Source: a virus. From it: a stretch of 43,849 bases of DNA. Below, one piece after another: positions 1 to 9,060 of the stretch. Position 1 is the first letter of the stretch, and each line of letters opens with the position of its first letter. The translations under genes and the position numbers were made by a program. The notes below the pieces were generated by a model that saw only the letters and a list, made by a program, of their open reading frames with translations, searched no databases and had not been told where the DNA came from. Location of the stretch: IMG/VR virus record IMGVR_UViG_3300044799_000709, positions 1 through 43,849 of that record; one strand, given 5' to 3'.

Positions 1-2
1 AA

Positions 3-146
3 AATCATCTGATTGATAATTTTGCTGATTCGAACGCCTGTCAGAATATTTCCATTGTCCTGCAAAATCTCGGCCTTCTCGACAGGGCAAGCTTTATGTG
101 GGAAAACCTCGAGGATACCGCCAAACAAGCCTTAAAAATGTTATAA
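3..146 (+). CDS. C-terminal fragment of a host gene (5' end outside window)
   Basis: An open frame runs in from the window edge and ends with TAA at 144-146, giving 47 residues ending in TAKQALKML. I do not recognise the family. It ends 25 bases before the left att repeat, so the phage has inserted in the gap downstream of this gene without disrupting it. It converges on the right-flank host gene, which is on the minus strand. Confidence 0.5.
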   Translation, partial: NHLIDNFADSNACQNISIVLQNLGLLDRASFMWENLEDTAKQALKML

Positions 147-171
147 ATTTCTGAATTACCCCAATGAAACA

Positions 172-189
172 TAACATATATTATGGGAC
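172..189. repeat. Left attachment site core (attL), 18-bp direct repeat
   Basis: TAACATATATTATGGGAC occurs here and again at 43388-43405 in the same orientation. The minus-strand stop codon TAA of the integrase (181-183) lies inside this core, so the integrase reading frame would stay closed correctly in both the integrated and the excised forms. The core is not part of a tRNA gene; the site is an intergenic gap between convergent host genes. Confidence 0.85.
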
Positions 190-1152
190 TGTTGACATAT
201 AATATTTTGAAACAACATTCAGCGATTTTTGGATAAGATTCTGCTCTTCAACCCTGACATAATATCGCATCGTTGTTTCAATCGAACTGTGCCTCATCAG
301 CCGCTGCGTCTCCTTCGGGTTCATACCTGAGTTGATTATGTTCGTTGCGAAACCTGCCCGAAAGTTTCGGAATTCACGGCTTTCAACTTTCGCCTGTCTC
401 AAAACATGATGAAAATCCCTGTTAAAATTCGACCAGGGCAGCAGACGGTCTTGATATGTTAGAGTCCCAGATTTCTTTTTGACCATCAATCTCAAATAAT
501 GTTTTGGCGGTAAAACTATATACGGTTGAATACTGCCTACCTCGTCGAGCAGGTCGATTAAGCCCTGGTGCAGGTTTAACTCGATATTCGGAAATCGAAA
601 AATTTCAGGCATAGGCGCTATTGCCTGCTGGTGATTTTTCAGGTCCCATAGCCACGTCAGATTCGTATCTGCCTTTGGCGTTATTGTGATGTACGACTTA
701 TCGAATCTCAAGTCTTTAACACACAGGTTTAATATCTCGCTACGCCGCAACGAGCATAAGGCAAGCATGATTATCACCTGCCAGCGCTTGTCTGATATTA
801 ACAGCATCCGTTCAATCTCATCGGCAGTATAGAGGTCCCTTTTCAGTTCCATCGTCTGTAATTTTTTTATCAGACCGAATGGATTGACTTTTATGAAACC
901 TCTTTTTACCAGCCATTCGAAGAACGGCTTGATATTCTGCAGGTATGTATTCACGCTGCCGGCTGACCGCCCTTTAGTGAGGATATTCACATAATCCTCT
1001 GCTATCCCGTAATCGACATCTTCGACATCAATATCGCCGAATGCCTCGATAAAATATCGAACCGCCCTGCTCTTTATCTCAACCGAGTTATCCGCCAGTT
1101 TAGTCCGCGAAAGATACATCTTAAAAGTTAATGCAACTGACCGGGTTTCCAT
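181..1152 (-). CDS. int: Tyrosine-recombinase integrase
   Basis: This is a 323-residue site-specific recombinase for phage integration and excision. The N-terminal core-binding (SAM-like) domain spans about residues 1-95 and the catalytic domain follows. Visible catalytic residues are Arg in SLRRSEIL, Arg in RNFRAGF, His in LMRHSS and the nucleophile Tyr in MRYY. The first His of the usual HxxR is replaced (RNFR). I chose the ATG at 1152 because AAAGGAGG lies just upstream; the longer frame to 1206 runs through an inverted repeat and is unlikely to be translated. The last codons and the TAA stop lie within the att core. It stands alone, divergent from the plus-strand gene at 1562. Confidence 0.93.
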   Translation of the reverse strand: METRSVALTFKMYLSRTKLADNSVEIKSRAVRYFIEAFGDIDVEDVDYGIAEDYVNILTKGRSAGSVNTYLQNIKPFFEWLVKRGFIKVNPFGLIKKLQTMELKRDLYTADEIERMLLISDKRWQVIIMLALCSLRRSEILNLCVKDLRFDKSYITITPKADTNLTWLWDLKNHQQAIAPMPEIFRFPNIELNLHQGLIDLLDEVGSIQPYIVLPPKHYLRLMVKKKSGTLTYQDRLLPWSNFNRDFHHVLRQAKVESREFRNFRAGFATNIINSGMNPKETQRLMRHSSIETTMRYYVRVEEQNLIQKSLNVVSKYYMSTVP

Positions 1153-1170
1153 AATGCCTCCTTTCATTTT

Positions 1171-1197
1171 ATACGGACAGCCGCAAGCCGTCCGTAT
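1171..1197. promoter_or_regulatory. Perfect 8-bp inverted repeat in the integrase leader
   Basis: ATACGGAC at 1171-1178 pairs with GTCCGTAT at 1190-1197 around an 11-base loop. It sits immediately upstream of the integrase ribosome-binding site. It could be an operator or a leader hairpin limiting integrase expression. No protein binding can be read from the sequence. Confidence 0.4.
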
Positions 1198-1561
1198 TAT
1201 AGTCACCGGCCGATTTGAAACAATCGCAAAGCCTCTATTAACTTTTTAAAGAGCGAAAAATCTATCCCCTGTCGGGGGTTAAATACCTGTTTTTTTGATT
1301 GCCCTGCCCTGCCTGAAAGCTGATTGATGATTTTTTCATTGACTTTTGCCCAGTTTTTTCTTATGATTTAAGGCCTGCGAGGATGCTACTTTTTTTTTAA
1401 CCACGGATGTTTGGCCTTTGTTTTATAAATATCGGCATTGCTATTGCTCTGTCAATATAAAAATATAGTCATAATACAAATGTATAGCTTATATATTCAT
1501 AACATATTATTACATAAAGACTTGCAAAAAATAAAATTTTTGTTAAAAGTTAAATTTTATT
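1198..1561. other. Divergent intergenic region between integrase and the plus-strand cargo genes
   Basis: No convincing ORF is visible in this stretch. From about 1370 it becomes very A+T rich, with T runs and TATA-like hexamers (TATAAA, TATAGT, TAATAC around 1420-1480), so it probably carries the promoters for both divergent genes. I could not fix a -35/-10 pair with confidence. Confidence 0.4.
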
Positions 1562-1918
1562 ATGAAAAAACAACAAACAACTGTTAATTTGACTTGTAAA
1601 GCCCAAACAATTAAAGATGATTTGGCTCCAATTTTTGGACTCAAAAACATACTTTCCGCAGGCTTATTGCTCTTTAACAAACTTTCTTCTGATGAGCAAA
1701 AACAATTGATTGATAACGCCCATGATGAAAATAAATCAGTTATAGAAATTAAACCTCATAATCTCAGGGAAGCCATAAAAAATATCGTTGAAAAGACAAA
1801 GGCAAAGCAGGATGTGCCGGCAATGACAATCCGAATCGAACCATCGGACAGGGAGGCCTGGTCTGAATTGGAAAAAATCGCCGGCGTAGAGACTGAAAAA
1901 AAGGCCAAAAAAGCCTAA
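1562..1918 (+). CDS. Small protein, possibly ribbon-helix-helix-like; function unknown
   Basis: This 118-residue Lys-rich protein is one of two plus-strand genes at the integrase end. Residues 1-45 could form a short strand (TTVNLTCK) followed by two helices (AQTIKDDLAPIFG, LKNILSAGLLLFNKL), reminiscent of a ribbon-helix-helix DNA-binding fold; this is a guess from pattern. The C-terminus is charged (EKKAKKA). There is no clear Shine-Dalgarno motif; the leader is A+T rich. Opposite strand and base composition from the phage backbone suggest an independently expressed cargo gene, perhaps active in the lysogen. Confidence 0.6.
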   Translation: MKKQQTTVNLTCKAQTIKDDLAPIFGLKNILSAGLLLFNKLSSDEQKQLIDNAHDENKSVIEIKPHNLREAIKNIVEKTKAKQDVPAMTIRIEPSDREAWSELEKIAGVETEKKAKKA

Positions 1919-1989
1919 TAATCTTCTGTTTTTTTATTGCAATTTAATAATTTATCATCTATAATATTTTCCAGACTGGGAAAATAAAT

Positions 1990-2919
1990 ATGAAAGTTCA
2001 ATGTCCAAATTGCCATAAGAATTTAATCATCCCTGAAACTCACGAGGGGAAAAAGATACGTTGTGCATATTGCAGGGAAGTGATTATCGCCATTGATTTT
2101 GATACCAAGAAAACAGTTGTCCCTCTGGATAAGATAACACAGGATAAACCCAAAATTCATTTCCTGACTAAGTTATGGCTTGGCATTCCCAATCCTTTCA
2201 AGGTCTCATTTTTAGGCACAATCGGTGTTATAAGTGCTTTGGCATTATGTTTTTATGTTTATATTTCTTTGATTATGCCTCTTATTCAAAAGAAATCTTA
2301 CAATAATATTGAAAATAATATAGAAAATAAATCAAATTCGTTATTTGTAGAAGATAATACCACAAAAGAGATTCCAATAAATGAGGATAGTAAATATAAT
2401 TATCAATCAATCAAGGAACAACTGATTAAAAATGAACTCTATCCCGATGTATCCGGCCCTAAAAATGAAATATTAAGAGGTCGTTTTTTATTAGCATACA
2501 CTTTTTTCCCTGATGCAACTGATATTAATTATTTCTTAAAAATATATTATGATGATAATAATAAACTTACTGCCTTATCTGCCCAATGGCTCGCAGATTC
2601 TTCAGGATTTTTCCCCTCAGATTTGGATTATAACAAAATACAAAATAATTTTATCTTTGAAAATGATGGTATTATCTTATTAAGGGATGCCAAAATTCTA
2701 TTATCTTTTAGATATATATCTGATTTCAACCCAATCATACCGGGTTTCAGGTATAAGAGAAATTTTAATGAATTTTGGGATGAAAATGATAACTGGAAAT
2801 TCGAACTTCATAGGATTGATTCAGGAATAAAAGCTAAAAAAGAATACATCCAAAAATGTAAAAAAGAGAATATAGACCCCAATATTTATGTTTACATAGC
2901 TATCGGTAGAAACTGGTAA
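1990..2919 (+). CDS. Zinc-ribbon plus transmembrane protein, probable lysogenic cargo
   Basis: The 309-residue protein begins with a zinc-ribbon (CPNC at residues 4-7, CAYC at about 25-28), then has one hydrophobic segment around residues 72-97 (FLGTIGVISALALCFYVYIS), an Asn-rich linker and a soluble C-terminal domain I do not recognise. N-terminal ribbons of this kind followed by a membrane segment are frequent in planctomycete proteins. It is A+T richer than the structural genes, on the opposite strand, and followed by a strong hairpin. It fits a cargo (moron) gene. Function unknown. Confidence 0.6.
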   Translation: MKVQCPNCHKNLIIPETHEGKKIRCAYCREVIIAIDFDTKKTVVPLDKITQDKPKIHFLTKLWLGIPNPFKVSFLGTIGVISALALCFYVYISLIMPLIQKKSYNNIENNIENKSNSLFVEDNTTKEIPINEDSKYNYQSIKEQLIKNELYPDVSGPKNEILRGRFLLAYTFFPDATDINYFLKIYYDDNNKLTALSAQWLADSSGFFPSDLDYNKIQNNFIFENDGIILLRDAKILLSFRYISDFNPIIPGFRYKRNFNEFWDENDNWKFELHRIDSGIKAKKEYIQKCKKENIDPNIYVYIAIGRNW

Positions 2920-2947
2920 ATCCCTTTTCCCTTTATGCCACAAATGC

Positions 2948-2980
2948 CCCCCGCTGCCCCTTTGGGGCAAACTGCGGGGG
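2948..2980. repeat. GC-rich palindrome, outer-constant/inner-variable family, downstream of cargo gene
   Basis: CCCCCGC...GCGGGGG outer arms enclose TGCCCCTTTGGGGCA. It lies between convergent genes (ends at 2919 and 3063) and could act as a bidirectional terminator, but no T-run follows. Related palindromes occur at 12143, 15968, 22826 and 30343. Confidence 0.6.
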
Positions 2981-3020
2981 TGAATCAGTTGTTTACCGGC
3001 AAAACCCTCACTACTGATGC

Positions 3021-3067
3021 AAATAATTTATGATTTATTAATCAATAATCATTTATCACTAATCATT
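3021..3067. repeat. Heptamer array, AATCATT type
   Basis: Tandem 7-mers of the form AATCATT/TATCACT/AATCAAT run up to the stop codon of the minus-strand gene that ends at 3063. The same heptamer type recurs at 10027 and 12100. Confidence 0.6.
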
Positions 3068-3512
3068 TGGGCCAATAATTTTTTGGGCAATCCTTGCTTG
3101 CCCACAGGGTTGCAAGGTTTATACAGCAGCCGCATTGAGAACAGCGTTCTCCTAATCTCGAATCGGCAATAAAAAACTCACAAGGCTTTCCATTTTTTCT
3201 GGTATGGCAAATATCCTTGCATCGCTGCTGTTCCGCCGGTGTCCTGTTTTTGAAACCGCTTCTTGCATATTTGATGGCTACCCCAGCAAAGTTTTTAGCC
3301 ATTGTCCGCATCGGTGGCAGTTTTGGCTGGGGTCGAATAATCTTTTTTGAGGGCTGAATTATTGTGCCTGCCTCGATAATCCAAACTCCAAAATGGCAGC
3401 ACCATCTTTTCTTACCGCTTATCCATCTGCAGGACTGGCACTCTGCAATCTGCTCTTTTGTAAAATCAGGTTTTTGAAGTTTATTACAGAGCATATAAAT
3501 TAACATGTCCAC
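3063..3512 (-). CDS. Cysteine-rich phage protein at the end of the tail operon
   Basis: The 149-residue frame has a Cys-rich C-terminus with ERCSQCGCCINLATLWASKDCP, matching by eye a zinc-binding-like motif (CxxCGC...CP) found in small proteins at the end of phage tail operons. An earlier group (CQSCRW, RWCCHFG) may form another metal site. It overlaps the upstream gene by 29 bases; the in-frame ATG at 3494, inside the overlap, is an alternative start. It is the last gene of the leftward late operon. Role in tail tip or fibre assembly is inferred from position. Confidence 0.65.
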   Translation of the reverse strand: MDMLIYMLCNKLQKPDFTKEQIAECQSCRWISGKKRWCCHFGVWIIEAGTIIQPSKKIIRPQPKLPPMRTMAKNFAGVAIKYARSGFKNRTPAEQQRCKDICHTRKNGKPCEFFIADSRLGERCSQCGCCINLATLWASKDCPKNYWPK

Positions 3513-4263
3513 TTCGCATCATGTGAAAAGATGCTGAATCAATAAAACAATTAGTCAATAAATTATTCATAGGATAATTACCAGTCGCAAAACAGGTGGC
3601 AGGAATTGAACCTACATCTTTACCACCAGTTCCAAAAACCCATACAGGAAATGATGAACCACTACCGAGAGACCCTATAAAATTTATCCAGAAACTAACC
3701 CATAAATGTGCATGTCCCATAACAGGTTCTATTTGTATTTTAATAATCCAATAACTGGAAATGTAATCGATATAACTTCCAGAACAATTCCTGGCGGGAT
3801 AATAATATCTGAAAGTATAATCGTTAGTCTCTACCTTTTTTTCCCATAGGCAATATCCGTTTTCAATTCCTTTCCAGTCTAATATATGCGAAGCATTTAT
3901 TATCGGTTCAAAGTTCTGCAGTAATTTCGCTGACCATGTTGCAAATTCGTTTTCTTGGAGAATACAACCACATTGACTTACCCCAGAAAATATTGCATTT
4001 ACCGAACTATAAACATCCGAACATGATTCGCAAATAGAAAGGCAGCAGTCATCGGGAATTTCCACTTGAAATTTATGAGTGGAAAAGTCCAAACAACCGT
4101 AAAAGGTATCGTTGCAATCTTCATTGTAATTTGCGTTCGTTATAGTGATTGCAATCTGACCTGCGTGTTCTCCTGTAAAAATAGGCTCGGCACAGTAATC
4201 TATACAGCCAGGCAAATCACAGAATACCGCCCCATTAGGTTCAAATGTTCCGTGTATTGTCAT
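3484..4263 (-). CDS. Putative tail-tip or fibre-associated protein, unknown family
   Basis: A 259-residue, Cys- and aromatic-rich protein with mainly beta-type composition. The ATG directly follows the TAA of the upstream gene (TAAATG), implying translational coupling. There is no recognised domain. Its position after the hub-like gene and before the Cys-rich protein suggests a distal tail component or receptor-contacting protein. The reading frame is well supported by its length and by the lack of gaps in this operon. Confidence 0.6.
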   Translation of the reverse strand: MTIHGTFEPNGAVFCDLPGCIDYCAEPIFTGEHAGQIAITITNANYNEDCNDTFYGCLDFSTHKFQVEIPDDCCLSICESCSDVYSSVNAIFSGVSQCGCILQENEFATWSAKLLQNFEPIINASHILDWKGIENGYCLWEKKVETNDYTFRYYYPARNCSGSYIDYISSYWIIKIQIEPVMGHAHLWVSFWINFIGSLGSGSSFPVWVFGTGGKDVGSIPATCFATGNYPMNNLLTNCFIDSASFHMMRSGHVNLYAL

Positions 4264-5160
4264 TTAACATGGTTCCCAATGCTGGAATCCTTCAGTCGCA
4301 TACCAAATATTATTCAAATCCTTAAAAACAGAAAGAATATCTCCGCTTACAAGTCTTCTGACACAATGGTCAAGATTGCCACCCCCGGATATATGACAAT
4401 AAACATTAAAGGCACTGCCGGTGACATTTCCAGTTGAATCCAAAAGCTTGCAGGATATATAGGTATGTGCTCCAGCTATCTCTTGCGTTTTTGCCCTTCT
4501 TACTTCGCTACCGTTTCCACCTGCACAAGGTAAGCCGACTAATCTGCTTACACTACCATCATCATCTTCCGGCCAGGCGGCCAGATAATCACCGACAGCC
4601 AGATTATGCTGACCTGCTGCAGGCTCTGCCTCTGCAAGATTGAGAATCTCCACTGTCGGTGAGGTTAAGATAAAGGTGTCATATTCTACGATATCATTTG
4701 TGCAATCGGCGGTAAGAGTAATAACCCCCGTGCCTTCTACATAAGTCGCAATTATTGCCGTTCCTGTATTTGCAGCCCCTTCGTCCCACGTCAGAGTAAA
4801 GCCGTTATAATCACCCGATGGTTCTGTAAGTTCAGCGGTAAATATTTTTTTCGGATTTGAACCTACCGACTCGACATAACCATCCGTTCCTTCGTCAGAA
4901 GTATCAACAAGTTTTACCGCCCCGCCGACATCTGCCCACTCTGAATTGTCAGGAATTACCTCGATACCATTATAAATCTCGTCGCCGATTGCATTTGATT
5001 TTATCTTATAAACTTTGATATTAACATCGTTCGTTGTTCCGCCGCCGCCCTTTTTTATTAAGGGAATGCCTAATCGCAGCGGGAAATGATGTATAACACC
5101 CTTTAAGGCATTTATCTCTTTTTGCTGCTGAGCAATCAATCTTTTTTCTTCAACGCCCAT
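4264..5160 (-). CDS. Putative distal tail protein with N-terminal coiled coil
   Basis: 298 residues. The N-terminus (EEKRLIAQQQKEINALKG) looks like a short helix or coiled coil, then a Gly-rich linker (KKGGGGTTND, residue about 37) leads into a beta-rich, Asp/Gly/Thr-rich region typical of tail appendages. It lies between the hub-like gene and the gene ending at 3484, which starts right after its stop. No family recognised. Confidence 0.6.
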   Translation of the reverse strand: MGVEEKRLIAQQQKEINALKGVIHHFPLRLGIPLIKKGGGGTTNDVNIKVYKIKSNAIGDEIYNGIEVIPDNSEWADVGGAVKLVDTSDEGTDGYVESVGSNPKKIFTAELTEPSGDYNGFTLTWDEGAANTGTAIIATYVEGTGVITLTADCTNDIVEYDTFILTSPTVEILNLAEAEPAAGQHNLAVGDYLAAWPEDDDGSVSRLVGLPCAGGNGSEVRRAKTQEIAGAHTYISCKLLDSTGNVTGSAFNVYCHISGGGNLDHCVRRLVSGDILSVFKDLNNIWYATEGFQHWEPC

Positions 5161-5163
5161 AAT

Positions 5164-5213
5164 TCTTTCATCATCAATCGAGCATCAAGCATCGAGTATC
5201 TGGTATCGAGATT
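5164..5213. repeat. Heptamer array, ATCGAGC/ATCGAGT type
   Basis: Degenerate 7-bp units (ATCGAGC, ATCAAGC, ATCGAGT, ATCTGGT, ATCGAGA) fill most of the gap between the genes starting at 5160 and ending at 5214. Confidence 0.7.
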
Positions 5214-7286
5214 TTATTTACCTGTCAGCAGGTTTTCGATATTCAGTTCCGCAAAATCTGTTCTCACTATCGTAGCGACAGGCTTGCAAAAGTTATAGCT
5301 TATACTCGTTACAGCCGAGCCTGCCGCCCCCTGGCCTGTCACACCCAAGTTATTGATTAGAGTTCCGAGCTCTATACCGGCATCTATCTCTCGAATTGTT
5401 ATATTAAGGCGGTTTCTCTGCCTGCCATACCAGGCGACGGCGGCGGCCAGCACATTTCGAATCCGCACCCGGTCATCGCGGATAAATGGCTCTCCCTCAT
5501 AAAATACCGGCACTCCATCTGCATCAATATCGACAATCGTCCCCCATGCAATATACCACAGTTCCGCATCGGGACAGTAGATAGATTTTATCCTTTTATT
5601 TTCATAATTATTCAGGTTATAAATCATCTTTACAACCTGGTCAGTTTCGACAAATATTGTTGCCATCAGGTTTTCGTAATCGATACCTATATCCGTAACC
5701 TCGCCATCGAGATTATGCTCAGCCGGCTCCGCCCCTGCGAAATAGCCGTTAGCCGCCATATAGGCCGGTGTGAAATGGCAGATAAAGCCTAATTCTCTCG
5801 CCATCGGCCGGACCGATGCCCCGAACTGTTGTGCCTCGCCATCCTGATCCGTAACGTGCATATCCTCGGCAAACTGGTACCTGCCGTCGTTATCGAGCGC
5901 TACAACGAACATCTTTCTATATTCCGGCTCGCTATTTGCAGGGTTATTATTCACAGGGTATAAACTCGAATAGTCATAGCCGACAAGGAAAGGCAGTTCA
6001 TGCCTTATCCTTTTATCTGCATTATAATATGGCGCCACTAAATAATCAGCCCCGCCCGGTATCTCTACACCTGCACCATCCAGTAACGGTACACAACTAT
6101 GACCTTCTATTGTCCAGTCGAATGAATACGGTAATCGGAATGCCGCGAAAACCTTATCGAATTTATCCGTCGCCCTGTAGTTGTCGTTTAACCGGGCCTT
6201 TTCATCGTCATCGAGCTCGTCATAACCATCTATATTTTTTGCCGCATCCAAATATGCATCTTCTTCTGCGAGGCTCCATCCCTCGAAGAGTGTATTAGTC
6301 GCAAAATCGACCGTAAAGCAGGTCTTCATTTTTTCACCATATACGATTATCTGGTCATATTGCTGACTGGTATCCTGCTCGATCTCGATTTGGGTCTTCT
6401 GGTTATCCCAGAGATTTACAGATATCTGGCAGTCGTTTGCCGGTATTGTCACACCGCCGATTGTTATCGGTATATCGAGTAGTGAATAAGGAATTATAGT
6501 CACAATCCCGTAATAATCGATTACATATCGCCATGTCAGCCCGCGATTTCTATCTATGAGTTTATTCAGCGCCGCCCGGAGTGTAAGATTACTGAAATCC
6601 CAGACCTCTTTTTGATTTGTCAGGGCAGTTAATATATCAGCGTTTGCCCAGAAATTAAAGAACGGGCCGTTATTAAACTGGTAGTTCAGAAGCAGGTATT
6701 GAATTATATCGTAATTTGACCATACTCCTCCATTGTGCCCGAATACGTAGCAGCCGAGTGTTGCGTTCCAGTCCGATTTATTGCCTATAATTGTGCCGCC
6801 GATTTCATGTTTTTTATTGAAGACCGGCAGGTGATTTATCCAGACCGGCGTTTGACTTATTACAGGCTCGGCGTAAGCGCCTTCGAGCCTCGAATCCATC
6901 AGCCAGTCCAGACTGAAACCCTTTATCGTCTGGTCAGCTGTATAAGTAAGCCCTGACCTTCCTAACAGCTTGAATTCTTCTGTCTGTATAACGCCTGTCC
7001 ATAGTATTTTTTCAAATTGGCCGATGAATCCTCGAATCTGGATATATACGAAAGTGAAGGACGACATAAAGTCACCGTTTATCATAGAGGCGCCATCCTC
7101 CCAGAACCCGCTGCCGTAACGCATCCTGAAGGTCGCCTGGCCTAAGGATGGCGCCGCCGATTTGATTGCGCTAATCGGCTCGAGGTATGGCAACGGTATC
7201 CACACCGCCGACCAAACCCATTTATAGTAACAGAGGGTTCTCAGCGTCCCCGATTCCAGATTTTGCAGTTGCATTATTGCCATCAA
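5214..7286 (-). CDS. Tail hub / baseplate-like protein
   Basis: At 690 residues this is the largest tail-end gene. The N-terminal third reads like the first hub domain of siphovirus tail-associated proteins (short beta strands such as QATFRMRYGSGFW and IQIRGFIGQFEKILWTGVIQ). The middle has a segment QYDQIIVYGEKMK, and the C-terminus contains DIGIDYENLMATIFVETDQ. It follows the tape measure and small tail genes in transcription order, where hub proteins normally lie. Assignment is by size, position and composition, not by a catalytic motif. The first codon in this frame is TTG; the ATG three bases later is equally likely. Confidence 0.6.
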   Translation of the reverse strand: MMAIMQLQNLESGTLRTLCYYKWVWSAVWIPLPYLEPISAIKSAAPSLGQATFRMRYGSGFWEDGASMINGDFMSSFTFVYIQIRGFIGQFEKILWTGVIQTEEFKLLGRSGLTYTADQTIKGFSLDWLMDSRLEGAYAEPVISQTPVWINHLPVFNKKHEIGGTIIGNKSDWNATLGCYVFGHNGGVWSNYDIIQYLLLNYQFNNGPFFNFWANADILTALTNQKEVWDFSNLTLRAALNKLIDRNRGLTWRYVIDYYGIVTIIPYSLLDIPITIGGVTIPANDCQISVNLWDNQKTQIEIEQDTSQQYDQIIVYGEKMKTCFTVDFATNTLFEGWSLAEEDAYLDAAKNIDGYDELDDDEKARLNDNYRATDKFDKVFAAFRLPYSFDWTIEGHSCVPLLDGAGVEIPGGADYLVAPYYNADKRIRHELPFLVGYDYSSLYPVNNNPANSEPEYRKMFVVALDNDGRYQFAEDMHVTDQDGEAQQFGASVRPMARELGFICHFTPAYMAANGYFAGAEPAEHNLDGEVTDIGIDYENLMATIFVETDQVVKMIYNLNNYENKRIKSIYCPDAELWYIAWGTIVDIDADGVPVFYEGEPFIRDDRVRIRNVLAAAVAWYGRQRNRLNITIREIDAGIELGTLINNLGVTGQGAAGSAVTSISYNFCKPVATIVRTDFAELNIENLLTGK

Positions 7287-7303
7287 TCAAATTTCCAATC
7301 TTT

Positions 7304-7337
7304 TCAAGTCCCGAGTCACGAGTCACGGGTCACGTGG
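7304..7337. repeat. Heptamer array, GTCACGA/GTCACGG type, supplying a stop codon
   Basis: Units GTCACGA, GTCACGG and GTCACGT are in tandem. Read on the minus strand, the last unit contributes the TGA stop (7330-7332) of the gene 7330-9006. Confidence 0.7.
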
Positions 7338-9006
7338 CAAACAACGCCTTTCCCTCCACCTTCTCCGGTCCTTCAGTCTCGGCAATTGTCGAATAAATTG
7401 CCGTATTTGTGCTGTCGAAATCAATCTCATCGACCGTTCTTCTCGTCCTGACAATCACCTTTAATATATCCTCATTATCCGCCGCCGGTGATTGCCAGTT
7501 CAACCTGGCAATGCCGTTGCTCTTGGTCATTGCAACAACAACAGGGGTATCATTATCCGGGTCCGGGTCAGAGTCATCGTCTGTAAAATAAATCAGCCAG
7601 TCTGTAGCCTCATAATATTCAGCATCAACTTCATAAAAATAACGGGCCTCGACAATTGCCGTCCCTGCCGCCGCCGGTATTATTGTTATATCCAGCGGTG
7701 CTGCAGGCACCGGTTGAACCTCATTGCCCTCGGCATCAATCTCTACCTGCCAGCTTTCGATATTTTGTGAGCAAAGATTGAACTTATTGCGGTATCGCAG
7801 AACAAATTTATAGGTATGACTTACAGCCAGCGCCGCCGATTCGTGTGGCAGTGTTGTAAAGGTCTCCCATGGGCTTGCAGACAGGTCAGGCTCGGCATCC
7901 ACGCCCCGATACAGCTCGTAGCCGGTGATTGTGTCATCGGCAACCCTGTATAAGCCGGAGGCCTCACCTGTATAGTCTATTGTATCCAGAGTCCAGCTCC
8001 ACGATAGGCTATTTTCAAGCGTGGCTGCCGCTGTCTGCCCAACCGGCACTACAAGCCATATCCAACAGCCCATTTTTGCATTTGAGGCCATTGAGCCGAT
8101 ATTAAGACCATTTGCCGCTATTATACCGGTCGTCCATGATAAGCCCGAAACGGCTTCAATATCGTTTTCGTCATCAGCTATCGAGAACAGGCCGTTGCCG
8201 TCCGGGCTTTCGCTTGCTATTTTTACGCCGGGTATGGGATATATCTTATCTGTCGCCGTACCGGCGGCGGACGAGGTGCCCAATAATGCCCTGCCCGCCG
8301 CTGGGACGGTTATGACTACTGAATTTCGATTCGAATAATAAACTATTTCTCGAAGGCTTCCGGCCGCCGTCTCTATCCTGCAAAAGCCGGTTAGGGGCCA
8401 ATCTGCCAGAGAGCCGGCCGTCTCGATTGTCCCCGCCCCGGATGCACCAAGCTGGTCAATATCACTTACCCGTTGGGTCCCGAGTGTCTTAATCCAGACC
8501 TTGAGATTTGTAATTGATAGAGAGGCGTGGACATTCTTTAACGCTATACAGCGCAACTTGTTCTCTCCTGCCTGCTGCTCGGCCCCCGATATATTCGACA
8601 TACCGAATACGTTATTATAGATAGCCACGATATTTATCGTTAGCGAGCCTTTCAGGTCCTCGATAGTTTTTCTTTTAACAACTGCGAAATAAGCCGGCTC
8701 GGTTCCATCCTCGAGCATTTTTGTCTCATTATTTGCTATTGTTACTGCCGCCCCTGGTATGCCAGACGGCGCTGTGAACCGCAGGTTATTTTCATCGACG
8801 GCCTCGATTGAGCCGATGCCTTCCGGTCCTGCCAGCCTCAATATCTCGACGCCGATAAGATTACCACTAACATAAAATCCTTTTTTGTCGGCATATTTAT
8901 TAGATGTATAGCCGCCCAAAGATTCATCATCTGTTATTTCCGCCGGGAAAGCCGATTCGTTTGTCAGTAATATTGCAAGGCTGTCAGCCTTAGTCTTTTC
9001 GTCCAC
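7330..9006 (-). CDS. Large tail protein with Ig/fibronectin-like regions
   Basis: 558 residues, Ala/Thr/Asp-rich with long beta-type stretches. Segments such as SHTYKFVLRYRNKFN and TAIVEARYFYEVDAEYYEATDWLIYF resemble fibronectin-III or Ig-like modules, so it probably forms part of the distal tail. It starts with GTG at 9006. Its stop codon is inside a GTCACG heptamer array. Function beyond tail appendage is not evident. Confidence 0.6.
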   Translation of the reverse strand: MDEKTKADSLAILLTNESAFPAEITDDESLGGYTSNKYADKKGFYVSGNLIGVEILRLAGPEGIGSIEAVDENNLRFTAPSGIPGAAVTIANNETKMLEDGTEPAYFAVVKRKTIEDLKGSLTINIVAIYNNVFGMSNISGAEQQAGENKLRCIALKNVHASLSITNLKVWIKTLGTQRVSDIDQLGASGAGTIETAGSLADWPLTGFCRIETAAGSLREIVYYSNRNSVVITVPAAGRALLGTSSAAGTATDKIYPIPGVKIASESPDGNGLFSIADDENDIEAVSGLSWTTGIIAANGLNIGSMASNAKMGCWIWLVVPVGQTAAATLENSLSWSWTLDTIDYTGEASGLYRVADDTITGYELYRGVDAEPDLSASPWETFTTLPHESAALAVSHTYKFVLRYRNKFNLCSQNIESWQVEIDAEGNEVQPVPAAPLDITIIPAAAGTAIVEARYFYEVDAEYYEATDWLIYFTDDDSDPDPDNDTPVVVAMTKSNGIARLNWQSPAADNEDILKVIVRTRRTVDEIDFDSTNTAIYSTIAETEGPEKVEGKALFAT

Positions 9007-9021
9007 TTTTTATTTGTCCCT

Positions 9022-9060
9022 TACGAGTATCGAACTTCTGGTATCGAGCATCAATCCTCT
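9022..9060. repeat. Heptamer array, ATCGAGC type
   Basis: Degenerate units (GAGTATC, GAACTTC, TGGTATC, GAGCATC) fill the gap between the genes beginning at 9006 and ending at 9051. Confidence 0.6.

Noticed and set aside
1153-1206. Longer integrase start at 1206
   Set aside because: It would run through the inverted repeat, and AAAGGAGG lies properly before ATG 1152.
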